Assembly: GCF_001545155.1 (NCBI RefSeq)
Contig: NZ_CP014226.1
Coordinates: forward strand, 1,100,038-1,164,037
Direction of reading: 5' to 3'
Length of the DNA: 64,000 nucleotides
Origin: Halomonas chromatireducens
GTDB taxonomy: Bacteria; Pseudomonadota; Gammaproteobacteria; Pseudomonadales; Halomonadaceae
Under the pieces are notes generated by a model. The model saw only the letters and a list, made by a program, of their open reading frames with translations, made no database searches and was not told where the DNA came from. Below are positions 35,308 through 45,362 of this stretch, one piece after another. Within the stretch, counting starts at the first letter, position 1; every line of letters begins with the position of its first letter. A program made the translations under genes and the position numbers.

Positions 35308-36425
35308 TGGGAATACTCTTCGACCAGGCTGGACACATGGGCCGCCAAGGTAAAGTCCGCCAGCACCCGGTGGCGTGCCGCCTGCCCCAGCTGACGTCGC
35401 AGCTCGGGGTCACGCCCCAGCTCTGCCATGGCTTCGGCCCAGTCCCCGGGGGCTTGCGGTGACGCCAGACGTCCGCATGTATTATCGAGCAACTCCGGAA
35501 TGGCGCCGCTGTCGGTACCGACCACGGCCTTGCCGGCGGCCATGGCCTCGATGACCGTGAGACCGAAGGCCTCGTTGCGTGACGGCACGCAGACGATATC
35601 CAGCGCTTCGAACAGCCTCGGCAGGTCGCGGCGAAAGCCGGCAAAGTGAATTCGCGTTTCCAGGCCCAACGACGCGACTTGAGCCTGCAGCCGCGATACA
35701 TAGGCTTCATCGCTGCCCTCGGCGGCGGTGAGGCCACCGATGACGACGCCATGCCAGGCCAGATCCGGATAGCGCTCGCGCAGCAGGCCCAGCGCCTCGA
35801 TCCAGAGGTCCTGGCCCTTGCCATCGGTCAGCCGACCGGGCAGGCCGATGGCCACACTCGTGGCAGGCACACCGAGTTCGCGGCGCAGGGCGTCGCACAC
35901 CGCCTCGCTCAGCCGGGGGCGATAGGGCTCGGGGTCGATGCCGAGATAGAGGCGCTTGATCCGGTCCGCCGGCAGGGGGAAGGCCGCGACATTGCGCGCC
36001 CGCGTCGCTTCGCTGATGGCAAACAGCCGGGTGACCCTGCCATAGGCCCAGCGGTGGTAGAGGTCCTTCTTGGCGCGGGTGACCCCCATGTGGTCGGTGA
36101 AGAACAGCTTCAGCCCCGGCTTCAGTGTCGCCAGCAGGGCTCCCAAGCGCAAATCGCTGGACTTGTGGCAGTGCAGCACGTCGATGCCCTGTCGTTTCAG
36201 GTACGCAAGCACCCGGCCGACCTGCAGCAGTGCCCGACCCCGGCTGGGCACCGTCAGCGGTTCGATGCCCGCCTCGACCAGGCTGGCAGCCACCGCAGAG
36301 CCGGCAAGCGCGAGGCCATGGGGCTCCCACCCCTGGCGCTTCAGCTCGGGTATAATCCGTCCAGGATACATTTCCAGTCCGCCCCAGCCATCCGAAAGGC
36401 AGATATGCATTACCTTGTGCGACAA
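35301..36425 (-). CDS. GT4-family glycosyltransferase, LPS core type
   Basis: A GT-B glycosyltransferase of about 374 residues. N-terminal HICLSDGWGGLEMYPGRIIPEL is the acceptor domain; the C-terminal donor site includes GLPGRLTDGKGQDLWIEAL, IHFAGFRRDLP and the family E-x7-E region SRNEAFGLTVIEAMAAGKAVVGTDSGAIPEL. Sugar and acceptor cannot be told. The start may be TTG at 36425 (AGGAG 6 bp before it) or ATG at 36410. The upstream open frame to 36593 lies over the divergent GT9 gene and is not used. Confidence 0.85.
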   Translation of the reverse strand: MSHKVMHICLSDGWGGLEMYPGRIIPELKRQGWEPHGLALAGSAVAASLVEAGIEPLTVPSRGRALLQVGRVLAYLKRQGIDVLHCHKSSDLRLGALLATLKPGLKLFFTDHMGVTRAKKDLYHRWAYGRVTRLFAISEATRARNVAAFPLPADRIKRLYLGIDPEPYRPRLSEAVCDALRRELGVPATSVAIGLPGRLTDGKGQDLWIEALGLLRERYPDLAWHGVVIGGLTAAEGSDEAYVSRLQAQVASLGLETRIHFAGFRRDLPRLFEALDIVCVPSRNEAFGLTVIEAMAAGKAVVGTDSGAIPELLDNTCGRLASPQAPGDWAEAMAELGRDPELRRQLGQAARHRVLADFTLAAHVSSLVEEYSQA

Positions 36426-36465
36426 GGTTGTCTCCTTCTTCGGCCACCGGGGCACGGGAGCCCAG

Positions 36466-37560
36466 ATGACGTCTTCTTCCAACGGGGGCAATCCCCGCGA
36501 ATCGCCCCGTATACTGGTCGTGCGTAACGACAAGGTCGGCGACTTCATGCTGGCCTGGCCGGCGCTTGCCTGCCTCAAGGCCGCAGCGCCCACCCTGCAT
36601 GTCTGCGTCCTGGTCCCAACCTATACGGCACCTCTGGCCCGGCTGTGTCCCTGGGTCGACGAGGTGATCCTGGACCCGGGCGCCGACGCCGGTCGCGATG
36701 CGCAGCGTTCTCTGCTGGAGCGGCTTCGAGCGGGTCGCTTTGCGGCCCTGCTGACCCTCTATTCGACGCCGCGTATCGGCTGGCTGGGCCGGCGTGCCGG
36801 CATTCCACTACGCCTGGCGCCTGCCACCAAGTGGGCGCAGCTATTCTACAACCATCGCGTCACCCAACGCAGGTCCCGCTCCACCCGGCCGGAGTATGTC
36901 TACAACGTCGAGCTGGCCGACGCGTTGCTGCTCGCCCTGGGCATGGCGCCAGCCGCTCGCCCGGAACCACCCTACTGGCCGCTTCCTGCCTGCACGGCCA
37001 CCGCCCAGAGGGCCCTCCTCGGCCAGGAGCTGGGCATCGATACGACCCGCCCCTGGGTCTATCTGCATGCCGGCAGCGGCGGCTCGGCGGTGAACCTGAC
37101 ACCCGGGCAGTACGCCGAGCTGGCTCGCCTGATCGATGAGCGCGCAGGCGAAGGCAGGCCCATCTGGGTCATGACGGCGGGGCCCGGCGAGGAGGCCACC
37201 GCCGGTGAGCTGCGCAACCGCCTGGTGGGCGATGGCCTCGAAGCGGTCGTGCTGCCGCCGCGGAAGGGGCTGGGCGACTTCGCGATGGCTCTCGCGGCGG
37301 CCGACCTGCTCATCGCCGGCTCCACCGGTCCACTGCATATTGCCGGCTGTCTCGACCGGCCCACCGCAGGCTTCTATCCGGCCCGCCGCTCCGCCACCCC
37401 GCTGCGCTGGCAGACCTGCAACAGCGAGTCGCGGCGCCTCGCCTTCAGCCCCCCGACGGGTGCCGCCGAGTCCGACATGGCCACGATCGACCTGGACGCG
37501 GCGGCCAGTGCCATCAGCGACCTGGTGCGTCGTCGGGAGGAGGCGACGTCCGAGTCCTGA
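36466..37560 (+). CDS. second GT9-family glycosyltransferase, heptosyltransferase-like
   Basis: A 364-residue GT9 protein with N-terminal ILVVRNDKVGDFMLAWPALACLK, the YLHAGSGGSAVNLTP donor region, and the C-terminal DLLIAGSTGPLHIAGCLDRPTAGFY site. It probably adds heptose or a related sugar to the core. The ATG at 36466 follows GGGAG. The last 47 bp overlap the end of the convergent GT2 gene. The local ribosome binding site and strand show it is its own transcription unit. Confidence 0.85.
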   Translation: MTSSSNGGNPRESPRILVVRNDKVGDFMLAWPALACLKAAAPTLHVCVLVPTYTAPLARLCPWVDEVILDPGADAGRDAQRSLLERLRAGRFAALLTLYSTPRIGWLGRRAGIPLRLAPATKWAQLFYNHRVTQRRSRSTRPEYVYNVELADALLLALGMAPAARPEPPYWPLPACTATAQRALLGQELGIDTTRPWVYLHAGSGGSAVNLTPGQYAELARLIDERAGEGRPIWVMTAGPGEEATAGELRNRLVGDGLEAVVLPPRKGLGDFAMALAAADLLIAGSTGPLHIAGCLDRPTAGFYPARRSATPLRWQTCNSESRRLAFSPPTGAAESDMATIDLDAAASAISDLVRRREEATSES

Positions 37561-38293
37561 CCCAGAGGTCAGCATACTTGGCGAAGGTCGAGTGGGCCGA
37601 GAGCAACGCCAGCAGCAGGCCCTGGCGCCCGTCCAGGAAGCCGGCCTTGAACAGATACATGCGCAGAAAGCAGCCGATGCCATGCCCGATGCCGGCCGCC
37701 AGGCTGCCCCGCTTGCCCCGCGCCGCACGCTGCTCGGCCCATGCCTGGGCGTAGTGGGCGGACTTCTCCAGGTAATGGCGCAGGTCGCGGTAGGTGAAGT
37801 GGAGCAGGTCGCCCTGAAGCGGTTTCACCGTCAGCCGCTCCGGATTTTCCAGCTTCTCGTGCACCAGGGAGGCGTTGTACCCGGCACGCTGGCGCGGATA
37901 GAGCCGTGCCACACGATCCGGATACCAGCCCGAGTGGCGAATGAAGGCCCCGAAACACCAGGAGAGGCGCGGCAGCGTATAGATGGCCGGTTCGTTCAAG
38001 GCCACGGCGGCCAGGATGCTGTCACTCAGCTCGGGCGTTACCCGCTCGTCGGCATCGATCATCAGGATCCAGTCGCTCTCCACCAGCGCCTCGGCGCGCT
38101 GGCGCTGCACGCCGAAGCCCTGCCAGTCGTCCTCGACCACGACCTTATCGGTGAAGGCCCTGGCGATGTTGCGGGTGGCATCCACACTGCCGGCATCCAC
38201 CACCACGATCTCGTCCGCCCAGCTCAGCGTCTCCAAACAGGCTCGGAGGTGCGCCTCCTCGTTCTTGACGATCAATACGGCAGCCAGGCTCAT
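37514..38293 (-). CDS. GT2 glycosyltransferase, WaaE/KdtX-like
   Basis: A 259-residue GT-A enzyme: AVLIVKNEEAHLRACLETL, DEIVVVDAGSVDATRNIA and the metal-binding ILMIDADERV, followed by a C-terminal part with SWCFGAFIRHSGWYPDRVARLY, characteristic of the LPS core beta-1,4-glucosyltransferase family (WaaE/KdtX). It likely adds a hexose to an inner-core heptose on the cytoplasmic face. Strong ribosome binding site AAGGAAGGG before the ATG. Confidence 0.88.
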   Translation of the reverse strand: MSLAAVLIVKNEEAHLRACLETLSWADEIVVVDAGSVDATRNIARAFTDKVVVEDDWQGFGVQRQRAEALVESDWILMIDADERVTPELSDSILAAVALNEPAIYTLPRLSWCFGAFIRHSGWYPDRVARLYPRQRAGYNASLVHEKLENPERLTVKPLQGDLLHFTYRDLRHYLEKSAHYAQAWAEQRAARGKRGSLAAGIGHGIGCFLRMYLFKAGFLDGRQGLLLALLSAHSTFAKYADLWVRTRTSPPPDDAPGR

Positions 38294-38391
38294 GGGCCCT
38301 TCCTTGTCAGCTGAGCGGGGCCTCAGTTTACTGGTGCCAGCGCCGGGGCGGCAAACGACACCTTTCTACCACTGGGCACGGACCACGACTT

Positions 38392-38420
38392 TTGGTGCAA
38401 ATGGGTCGCGACTTGATAAG
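38392..38420 (+). promoter_or_regulatory. candidate promoter of the OpgB-like gene
   Basis: TTGGTG (38392-38397) and GATAAG (38415-38420) are 17 bp apart, predicting a transcription start near 38427. This favours the ATG at 38455 over the longer frame that begins with TTG inside this promoter. Confidence 0.4.
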
Positions 38421-38454
38421 CTGCTACCTGAACTCACTACGTGCGCACTGTGCC

Positions 38455-40131
38455 ATGCCCTCTTCCTTCTCGTTTCGAGACATCAACTTCCCCCGTGGTT
38501 GTTCGCTTTTGATTATCGGCCTGTGTCTGGGTTATTCCGTCACCTCCCTGACACGGCTGCCGATCTGGGGGCTCCCCTTCGTCACTGCGGCCTGGCTGGC
38601 CCTGGGATACTGGCTTCGCTGGGGCGCGCCTCGTTCCCCGCAGCGCCCCGTCGTCCCCCGTATCTGGTCCTGGGCATTGATACCCATTGCGCTGTGGGGA
38701 CTCTACATCTACCTTTCCGAAAGCTTCGGTATCGTCGACCTGAGCGCCGTCTTCTTCCACCTTCAGGCCGGCATGGCCGACCATGGCGGTGTCAGCCGGG
38801 TCGGGGCCGCCTTCTTCTATACGCTCTCCATGGCGGCTCTTTTCGTATCGTTTCTCTGGCTCCTCCGCCACGACCACCGCTGGCGTCGCGTGGAATTTTT
38901 CCTGGCCCTGCTGCTGCTGGCCAGCAATCCCCTTCTCTATGGTGTAACCCAGCGCGGTGCGGCGATCGTTACCGATGACGGTGCCTGGATGGACCGCCAA
39001 TACGTAAAGCCGTTGATTCTCGACGCTCGGGACGACCCGCCCAATCTCCTGCTGCTCTATCTGGAAAGCATCGAGCGCACCTATGCCGATCGTGAACGTT
39101 TCGGCGACGCCTATGCCGACCTGGAGGCCATCGGCGAGGAGGGTCTGGTCTATGAGGGTGTCTACCAGCTCGACAATACCGGCTGGACCATGGCGGGCAT
39201 GATCGCCAGCCAGTGCGGCACCCCACTGATGCCAGCCGGCCTGCTACATGATCGGCAGTTCTCGCCGCTGGAAACGGTGGTGCCCGGCGTCGACTGCCTG
39301 GGCGACCTGCTCTCCGAGCAGGGCTATCGGCTCACCTATATGGGCGGCGCCAGCACTGCCTTCGCTGGCAAGGGTCTGTTTTACCAGGATCACGGCTTCG
39401 AAACGATTCTGGGACGCGAAGACCTCCAGCCCCGCCTCGACGACCCCGACTACCTCAACAACTGGGGCCTCTACGACGACTCGCTCTACGACTTCACCGT
39501 CGAGGAGATTCGTCGCCTGAACGAAGAGGAAGGCCCCTGGGGCTTGGTCAACCTCACGCTGGCCGGTCATGCCCCTCGTGGCTATCCTGCCCAGCGCTGT
39601 ATCGATCGCCAGGGCGAATTCGATGGCGAAGATATCCTGTATTCGGTCGAGTGTTCGGCCTGGCTGGCCCGGGACCTGCTCGAGCGCCTGGATAGTGAGG
39701 GGCTGCTGGAAAATACCCTGGTGGTCATCGCCAGCGACCACCTGACCATGCGAGTCTCGGCCTGGGAGCAGCTGATCCAGAGCAAGCGCGACAATACCTT
39801 CATGCTGTTGGGACCCGGAATCCCCGTCGACAGGCAGACACGGGAGGCGTCCATGGTGGACGTTTTCCCCACCATCCTGGAAGCCATGGGTTTCACCATC
39901 GACTGGCACCGGGCAGGTCTCGGCGTGTCGCTGCTGTCCGATGAACCCACCCTGATCGAGGAGCACAGCATGGAGTTCGTGAACGCTCGGATGCGCGAGG
40001 AGAACGCCCTGCAGCAGCGCCTATGGGAAGGGCTAGCACCGCAGCGCGAAGAAACGGAAGCGGCACCGCAAGAGCAGGTGGTGGAGACCCCCGAGGACGC
40101 TACCGGTGAGGAGCCCGCCTCGGTCCAGTGA
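38455..40131 (+). CDS. OpgB/MdoB-like phosphoglycerol transferase
   Basis: A 558-residue protein of the alkaline-phosphatase/sulfatase superfamily: four or five N-terminal membrane helices (to about residue 165), then a periplasmic catalytic domain. Segments match OpgB well: LLLLYLESIERTYAD (first metal site), DNTGWTMAGMIASQCGTPL (Thr nucleophile region), CLGDLLSEQGYRLTYMGGA, AGKGLFYQDHGFETILG, NNWGLYDDSLYD and VVIASDHLTM. OpgB moves phosphoglycerol from phosphatidylglycerol to periplasmic glucans. No glucan synthase gene is nearby, and the gene is in the LPS core locus, so a core sugar could be the acceptor here. The last 40 residues are acidic and Glu/Gln-rich. Confidence 0.82.
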   Translation: MPSSFSFRDINFPRGCSLLIIGLCLGYSVTSLTRLPIWGLPFVTAAWLALGYWLRWGAPRSPQRPVVPRIWSWALIPIALWGLYIYLSESFGIVDLSAVFFHLQAGMADHGGVSRVGAAFFYTLSMAALFVSFLWLLRHDHRWRRVEFFLALLLLASNPLLYGVTQRGAAIVTDDGAWMDRQYVKPLILDARDDPPNLLLLYLESIERTYADRERFGDAYADLEAIGEEGLVYEGVYQLDNTGWTMAGMIASQCGTPLMPAGLLHDRQFSPLETVVPGVDCLGDLLSEQGYRLTYMGGASTAFAGKGLFYQDHGFETILGREDLQPRLDDPDYLNNWGLYDDSLYDFTVEEIRRLNEEEGPWGLVNLTLAGHAPRGYPAQRCIDRQGEFDGEDILYSVECSAWLARDLLERLDSEGLLENTLVVIASDHLTMRVSAWEQLIQSKRDNTFMLLGPGIPVDRQTREASMVDVFPTILEAMGFTIDWHRAGLGVSLLSDEPTLIEEHSMEFVNARMREENALQQRLWEGLAPQREETEAAPQEQVVETPEDATGEEPASVQ

Positions 40132-40137
40132 TACGCT

Positions 40138-41181
40138 TCAGCTACGGCCGATGAGCTCTGCTCGCGAGGCCAGTACCGCCTGCAGGACCCGCTGGGGCGA
40201 GAGCTGCACCAGACAGTTGGTATGGCCCAGCGGGCAGGTACGCTGAAAACAGGGCGAGCACTCCAGCGCCAGGGTATGAATCGTGGCCTCGTCGGTCAGG
40301 GGCGGGGTGTAGCGCGGCGACGACGAACCATACAGTGCCTGGACGCCGGTCCCAACGGCGGCCGCCACATGCATCAATCCCGAGTCATTGGTGACCACCT
40401 GCCGACAGTCGGCCAGCAGATCCACGGCGTCGGCCAGCCGTGTCTTGCCGCACAGGTTATGCACGCCCGTCTGCCCTTCTGCTATCACCGCGCCGGCCTC
40501 GGCATCCTTGGGGCCGCCGAGCACACGCACCTCGAAGCCTTCCGCCACCAGGCGCTGTGCCAGTTCACGAAAGTGTCCCAACGGCCACTGCTTGGCCGGG
40601 CCATATTCGGCCCCGGGCATCATGCCGATGGCCGGCCGTGACGAGAGCCCCAGGCTGTCGCGCACGGCAGCCAGGTTCTCCGTATCGACCCGCAGCCGCG
40701 GACGCGGCACGCTCAGAGCTTCCAGATCAGCATCAGCTGGCAGGCCCAGCGCCACGAAACGCTTGACGGTCTGGTCCAGCACCGTCTTGTCCAGCGGGCG
40801 TCGCTCGTTGAGCAGCCCGAAGCGCTGCTCACCGGTATAGCCGGTGCGCCGGGGTATGCGCGCCAGGAAGGGGACCAGCGCCGATTTCCAGGAACGGGGC
40901 AACACGATCGCCCGGTCGAAGCGACCCGTAAGCCGCTTCGCCAGCGCCCGCCGGCTGCCCCAGCCGAATTCACCGTGGGTCACGTCCAGCGTCGCCACCT
41001 CGGCGACTTCTTCCATGCGCTCCAGGATCGGCTGCGACCAGCCGGGCGCCACGACGCCGATATGGCAATCGGGCTGGCGCTGCCTGAGTGTCTTCAGCAG
41101 GCTCTGAGCCATCACCATGTCACCGACCCAGGATGGGCCGACCACCAGGATGCGCTCGCCCGACAAAGGCACTGCACTCAT
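40138..41181 (-). CDS. waaF: heptosyltransferase II WaaF
   Basis: A 347-residue GT9 enzyme that adds the second heptose to the inner core. It matches WaaF in detail: [75 protein letters not shown] and [15 protein letters not shown] 4-bp overlap (ATGA) couples it to hldD, which makes the ADP-heptose it uses. Confidence 0.94.
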   Translation of the reverse strand: MSAVPLSGERILVVGPSWVGDMVMAQSLLKTLRQRQPDCHIGVVAPGWSQPILERMEEVAEVATLDVTHGEFGWGSRRALAKRLTGRFDRAIVLPRSWKSALVPFLARIPRRTGYTGEQRFGLLNERRPLDKTVLDQTVKRFVALGLPADADLEALSVPRPRLRVDTENLAAVRDSLGLSSRPAIGMMPGAEYGPAKQWPLGHFRELAQRLVAEGFEVRVLGGPKDAEAGAVIAEGQTGVHNLCGKTRLADAVDLLADCRQVVTNDSGLMHVAAAVGTGVQALYGSSSPRYTPPLTDEATIHTLALECSPCFQRTCPLGHTNCLVQLSPQRVLQAVLASRAELIGRS

Positions 41182-42143
41182 CCAGTCTCTCCGCCGAGCC
41201 AGCGCAGGTACTCCCCCACCCCCTCGGCCACGGTGCGGAACTCGCCATCATAGCCCGCCTCCCGCAGGCGTGAGATATCGGCCCGGGTATAGCTCTGGTA
41301 GCGGCCCTTGAGCTCTTCGGGAAAATCGATGTACTCGATCCTGCCCTGGCGGTGGAAATCGATGACGGCTTCACCGATCGCCTTGAAGGGCTCGGCACGC
41401 CCCGAGCCCAGGTTGAAGATTCCGGACTTCCCGGGGTTGTCGAGGAACCACAGATTGACGTTCACCACGTCGCCCACATAGACGAAGTCACGACTTTGCA
41501 TGCCGGCCTCGTAGCCATCCCAGGCGCCGAACAGCTTGAGGTCCTGACCCGCCGATATCTGGGTGTGGTGGTGGAAGGCGACGCTGGCCATCTTGCCCTT
41601 GTGCTGCTCCCGCGGGCCGTAGACATTGAAGTAACGGAACCCCACCACCTGGCTCGTCAGCTCATCCCAGTGCTCACGCACGTACTGGTCGAAGAGCAAC
41701 TTGGAGTAGCCATAGACATTGAGCGGCTTCTCGTACTCGGGCTCTTCGCGAAAGACCTGGCTACCACCGTAGGTCGCTGCCGATGAAGCGTAGATGAAGG
41801 GGATGCCCTGCAGCTGGCAGAAATGCAGCAGCACCTTGGAGTACTCGAAGTTGTTGTCGAGCATGAAGCGGCCATCCCACTCGGTGGTGTCCGAGCAGGC
41901 TCCCTCATGGAAGATGGCTTCGATGGGAGGCAACCGCGAAGGCTCACCACGCAATACCGCCTCGACTCGCTCGCGGAAATCATCCTTGTCCAGATAATCC
42001 CCGAGCGTGCAGTCGGCCAGATTGACGAACTTGGTCCCGTCGAGAAGGTCATCGACGACCAGCACGTCAGTGCGGCCACGCTCGTTGAGTGCCTTGACGA
42101 GATTCGAACCGATGAAGCCGGCACCGCCTGTCACTACGATCAT
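41178..42143 (-). CDS. hldD: ADP-L-glycero-D-manno-heptose 6-epimerase
   Basis: A 321-residue extended short-chain dehydrogenase with an NADP-binding [16 protein letters not shown], the catalytic Tyr and Lys in [11 protein letters not shown] and Ser/Thr in [25 protein letters not shown] and [12 protein letters not shown] are HldD-specific. It converts ADP-D-glycero- to ADP-L-glycero-D-manno-heptose, the last step of the pathway. AGGAACC precedes the ATG. Divergent from glyQ. Confidence 0.96.
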   Translation of the reverse strand: MIVVTGGAGFIGSNLVKALNERGRTDVLVVDDLLDGTKFVNLADCTLGDYLDKDDFRERVEAVLRGEPSRLPPIEAIFHEGACSDTTEWDGRFMLDNNFEYSKVLLHFCQLQGIPFIYASSAATYGGSQVFREEPEYEKPLNVYGYSKLLFDQYVREHWDELTSQVVGFRYFNVYGPREQHKGKMASVAFHHHTQISAGQDLKLFGAWDGYEAGMQSRDFVYVGDVVNVNLWFLDNPGKSGIFNLGSGRAEPFKAIGEAVIDFHRQGRIEYIDFPEELKGRYQSYTRADISRLREAGYDGEFRTVAEGVGEYLRWLGGETG

Positions 42144-42243
42144 TGAGGTTCCTCGCTGCGGCGCAGCTGACTGCGCCTATAACCGATGTGCCTGTGATTG
42201 TATACTTGACGTCCTGTGAATTCATGGCCAACGGTGCTTTCCA

Positions 42244-43236
42244 ATGACACTCTCGACACTATCGTCGACCTCGACCCCGGGGTCGACGCCGGACGCGACG
42301 ACCTTCCAGGGCCTGATCCTGGCCCTTCAGCAGTACTGGGCCGAACAGGGCTGCGTAGTGCTCCAGCCCCTGGACATGGAGGTAGGCGCCGGCACCTTTC
42401 ACCCCGCCACCTTCCTGCGCTCCATCGGTCCCGAGACCTGGAATGCCGCCTATGTTCAGCCCTCCCGCCGGCCCACCGACGGTCGCTACGGCGAGAACCC
42501 CAATCGCCTCCAGCACTACTATCAGTTCCAGGTCGTCATGAAACCCTCCCCCGCCGACCTGCAGGAGCTCTTCCTCGGCTCCTTGGTACGCCTGGGCATC
42601 GACCCGCTGGTCCATGATATTCGCTTCGTCGAGGACAACTGGGAGTCGCCCACCCTGGGCGCCTGGGGGCTCGGCTGGGAGGTCTGGCTCAACGGCATGG
42701 AGGTGACCCAGTTCACCTATTTCCAGCAGGCCGGCGGCATCGAATGCTACCCCGTCACCGGCGAGCTGACCTACGGCCTCGAGCGTATCGCCATGTACCT
42801 GCAGAACGTCGACAGTGTCTATGACCTCGTCTGGACCGTGGCGCCGGATGGCTCCCGGGTCACCTACGGCGACGTCTATCTGCAGAACGAGCGGGAGCAG
42901 TCGGCCTACAACTTCGAGCAGGCCGACGTGCCCGCGCTGTTCGCGTCCTTCGACCATCAGGAGAAGGAGTGTACCAAGCTGCTCGCGGCCAGCCTGCCGC
43001 TGCCCGCCTACGAGCAGGTACTCAAGGCGTCCCATACCTTCAACCTGCTGGACGCACGCCACGCCATTTCCGTCACCGAGCGCCAGCGCTACATCCTGCG
43101 CGTGCGCACCATGGCCCGCGACGTGGCACACGCCTACTACGATTCACGCAAGGCCGCCGGCTTCCCCATGGCCCCCGAGGCCCTGCGCCAGGAACTGCTC
43201 GCCAGAGAGCCGCTTGCTGAACAGGGAGACGCTTGA
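42244..43236 (+). CDS. glyQ: glycyl-tRNA synthetase alpha subunit
   Basis: A 330-residue catalytic subunit of the heterotetrameric bacterial GlyRS. Clear signatures: [50 protein letters not shown] and [11 protein letters not shown]. The family usually starts almost directly at TFQGL. Here there is a Ser/Thr/Pro-rich extension of about 19 residues, within which lies a perfect 16-bp palindrome (42271-42286). glyS follows 2 bp after the stop codon. Confidence 0.96.
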   Translation: MTLSTLSSTSTPGSTPDATTFQGLILALQQYWAEQGCVVLQPLDMEVGAGTFHPATFLRSIGPETWNAAYVQPSRRPTDGRYGENPNRLQHYYQFQVVMKPSPADLQELFLGSLVRLGIDPLVHDIRFVEDNWESPTLGAWGLGWEVWLNGMEVTQFTYFQQAGGIECYPVTGELTYGLERIAMYLQNVDSVYDLVWTVAPDGSRVTYGDVYLQNEREQSAYNFEQADVPALFASFDHQEKECTKLLAASLPLPAYEQVLKASHTFNLLDARHAISVTERQRYILRVRTMARDVAHAYYDSRKAAGFPMAPEALRQELLAREPLAEQGDA

Positions 43237-43238
43237 AC

Positions 43239-45305
43239 ATGGCTGTTGATACCTTTTTGCTGGAACTGGGGGCCGAGGAGCTTCCGCCGGGGGCCATCGA
43301 TGCGCTCTCCGACGCCCTGGCCGACGGCATTCGCCGCGGTCTCGCCGATGCCGATATCACCTTTGCCGACGTTCACGCCTGGGCCACCCCCCGCCGCCTG
43401 GCCGTGCAGGTCACCGAGCTGGCCGACAGGCAGCCCGACCGCGAAGTCGAGCGTCGCGGACCCGCGCTGGCCGCCGCCTACAAGGATGGCGAGCCGACCA
43501 AGGCCGCCCAGGGCTTTGCCCGCTCATGCGGCGTCGATGTGGCCGACTTGATTCACCTGGAGACCGACAAGGGCACCTGGCTCGGCTACCGCGAGCGGCA
43601 GTCGGGTGAAGCGACGACGGCACTGCTGCCCGCTATCGCCGCCAAGGCGGTAGCCGCCCTTCCGGTGCCCAAGAACATGCGCTGGGGGGCCTCGCGCATC
43701 GAGTTCTCCCGCCCGGTGCATTGGCTGGTGATGCTCTATGGCAGCGACATCGTCGACGCCGAGATCCTCGGCCTATCCGCCGGTCGCACGACCCGCGGGC
43801 ACCGCTTCCACGCCCCCGAAGCCATCGATCTGGCCCATGCCGACGACTATCTTGTCGCCCTGGAAAACGCCTGGGTGCTGGCCGATCGTGAGAAGCGCCG
43901 GGAGCGCATCCGCGAGCAGGTGCTGTCCGAGGCGGAGGTCCAGGAGGCCACGGCGGTCATCGACGAGGATCTGCTCATCGAGGTGAGCGGCCTGGTGGAG
44001 TGGCCCGTGGCGCTGGCCGGCAGCTTCGACGAACGCTTCCTCGAGGTTCCCGCCGAGTGCCTCATCTCCTCGATGAAGGCCAACCAGAAGTACTTCCATC
44101 TGCTCGACGATGCCGGCAAGCTCAAGCCCCTGTTCATCACCATCGCCAATATCGATAGCCAGGATCCGCAGCAGGTCATCGAGGGTAACGAGAAGGTGAT
44201 TCGCCCCCGCCTGGCCGATGCCGCCTTCTTCTACGACACCGACCGAAAGCAGCCGCTCGCCAGCCGCATCGACGGTCTCACCAGCGTGTTGTTCCAGAAG
44301 CAGCTCGGCACCCTGGCCGACAAGGCCCATCGCACGGCGGCGGTCGCCGCCTTCATCGCCGGCCGCATCGGCGGCGACGTGGCCCATGCCCGGCGCGCCG
44401 CCGAGCTCGGCAAGTGCGACCTGATCACCGAAATGGTGCTCGAATTCCCCGAGCTTCAGGGCATCATGGGCCGCTACTATGCCAGCCAGGATGGCGAGCC
44501 GGCCGACGTCGCCCAGGCGCTTGAGGAGCAGTACCTGCCACGCTTCGCTACCGACGCCATTCCCGAGACCCGTACCGGTCTCGCACTGGCGCTGGCCGAC
44601 CGCCTCGACACCCTGACCGGTATCTTCGGTATCGGCGCACGACCCACCGGCACCAAGGACCCCTTCGCCCTCCGCCGAGCCTCCATCGGGGTACTCAACA
44701 TCCTGGTCAAGGGCGAACTCGATCTGGATCTCCGCGAGCTGCTGGAACTTGCTGCTGCGCAACATCAGGAGCTCCCCTACGCCGAGAGCCTGGTCGAGGA
44801 AGTCCTGACCTACATGCTCGACCGCTTCCGCGCCTGGGGGCAGGATGAAGGGATCGAGGCCGAGGTCTATCACGCCGTGCGTGCCCGGCCCGTGACTCGC
44901 CCACTGGACTTTGCCCGTCGTCTTCGTGCCGTCCATGCCTTTGCCCAGCGCGAAGAGGCTTCCGCCCTGGCCGCTGCCAACAAGCGTGTCGCCAATATCC
45001 TCGCCAAGCAGGACAGCCGAGTCGTCGCCAACGTTGACCCGGCATTGCTGCAGGAGTCGGCCGAAGAGGCGCTCTTCAAGGCCATCGCCGGCCAGCGCGA
45101 GGCTGTCATGCCTCTGTTTGCCGAGGGCCGCTACCGTGAGGCGCTGGATGCCCTCGCGAGCCTGCGTGATCCCGTCGATACCTTCTTCGACCAGGTCATG
45201 GTCATGGCGGAGGATGATGCCACCCGCACCAATCGCCTGGCCCTGCTGGCTGGCCTCCAGGGGCTGTTTCTCGAAGTGGCGGATATCGCCCTGCTCCAGC
45301 AGTAG
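43239..45305 (+). CDS. glyS: glycyl-tRNA synthetase beta subunit
   Basis: A 688-residue partner of GlyQ that binds tRNA-Gly. Family segments are FLLELGAEELPPGAI at the N terminus, MRWGASRIEFSRPVHW, RGHRFHAPEAI, FDERFLEVPAECLISSMKANQKYF and a C-terminal helical anticodon-binding region (ANKRVANILAKQ). The ATG at 43239 is preferred; a GGGAG site lies inside the glyQ end. A strong terminator follows. Confidence 0.96.
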   Translation: MAVDTFLLELGAEELPPGAIDALSDALADGIRRGLADADITFADVHAWATPRRLAVQVTELADRQPDREVERRGPALAAAYKDGEPTKAAQGFARSCGVDVADLIHLETDKGTWLGYRERQSGEATTALLPAIAAKAVAALPVPKNMRWGASRIEFSRPVHWLVMLYGSDIVDAEILGLSAGRTTRGHRFHAPEAIDLAHADDYLVALENAWVLADREKRRERIREQVLSEAEVQEATAVIDEDLLIEVSGLVEWPVALAGSFDERFLEVPAECLISSMKANQKYFHLLDDAGKLKPLFITIANIDSQDPQQVIEGNEKVIRPRLADAAFFYDTDRKQPLASRIDGLTSVLFQKQLGTLADKAHRTAAVAAFIAGRIGGDVAHARRAAELGKCDLITEMVLEFPELQGIMGRYYASQDGEPADVAQALEEQYLPRFATDAIPETRTGLALALADRLDTLTGIFGIGARPTGTKDPFALRRASIGVLNILVKGELDLDLRELLELAAAQHQELPYAESLVEEVLTYMLDRFRAWGQDEGIEAEVYHAVRARPVTRPLDFARRLRAVHAFAQREEASALAAANKRVANILAKQDSRVVANVDPALLQESAEEALFKAIAGQREAVMPLFAEGRYREALDALASLRDPVDTFFDQVMVMAEDDATRTNRLALLAGLQGLFLEVADIALLQQ

Positions 45306-45324
45306 CCTTCGCTTGATGTGCCAG

Positions 45325-45354
45325 AGCCGGCGAGAACCTCTCGCCGGCTTTTTC
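45325..45354 (+). terminator. intrinsic terminator after glyS
   Basis: An 11-bp perfect stem (AGCCGGCGAGA / TCTCGCCGGCT) with a 3-nt loop followed by TTTTTCTT. It closes the glyQS operon immediately before the first parS site. Confidence 0.9.
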
Positions 45355-45362
45355 TTGCCTGA

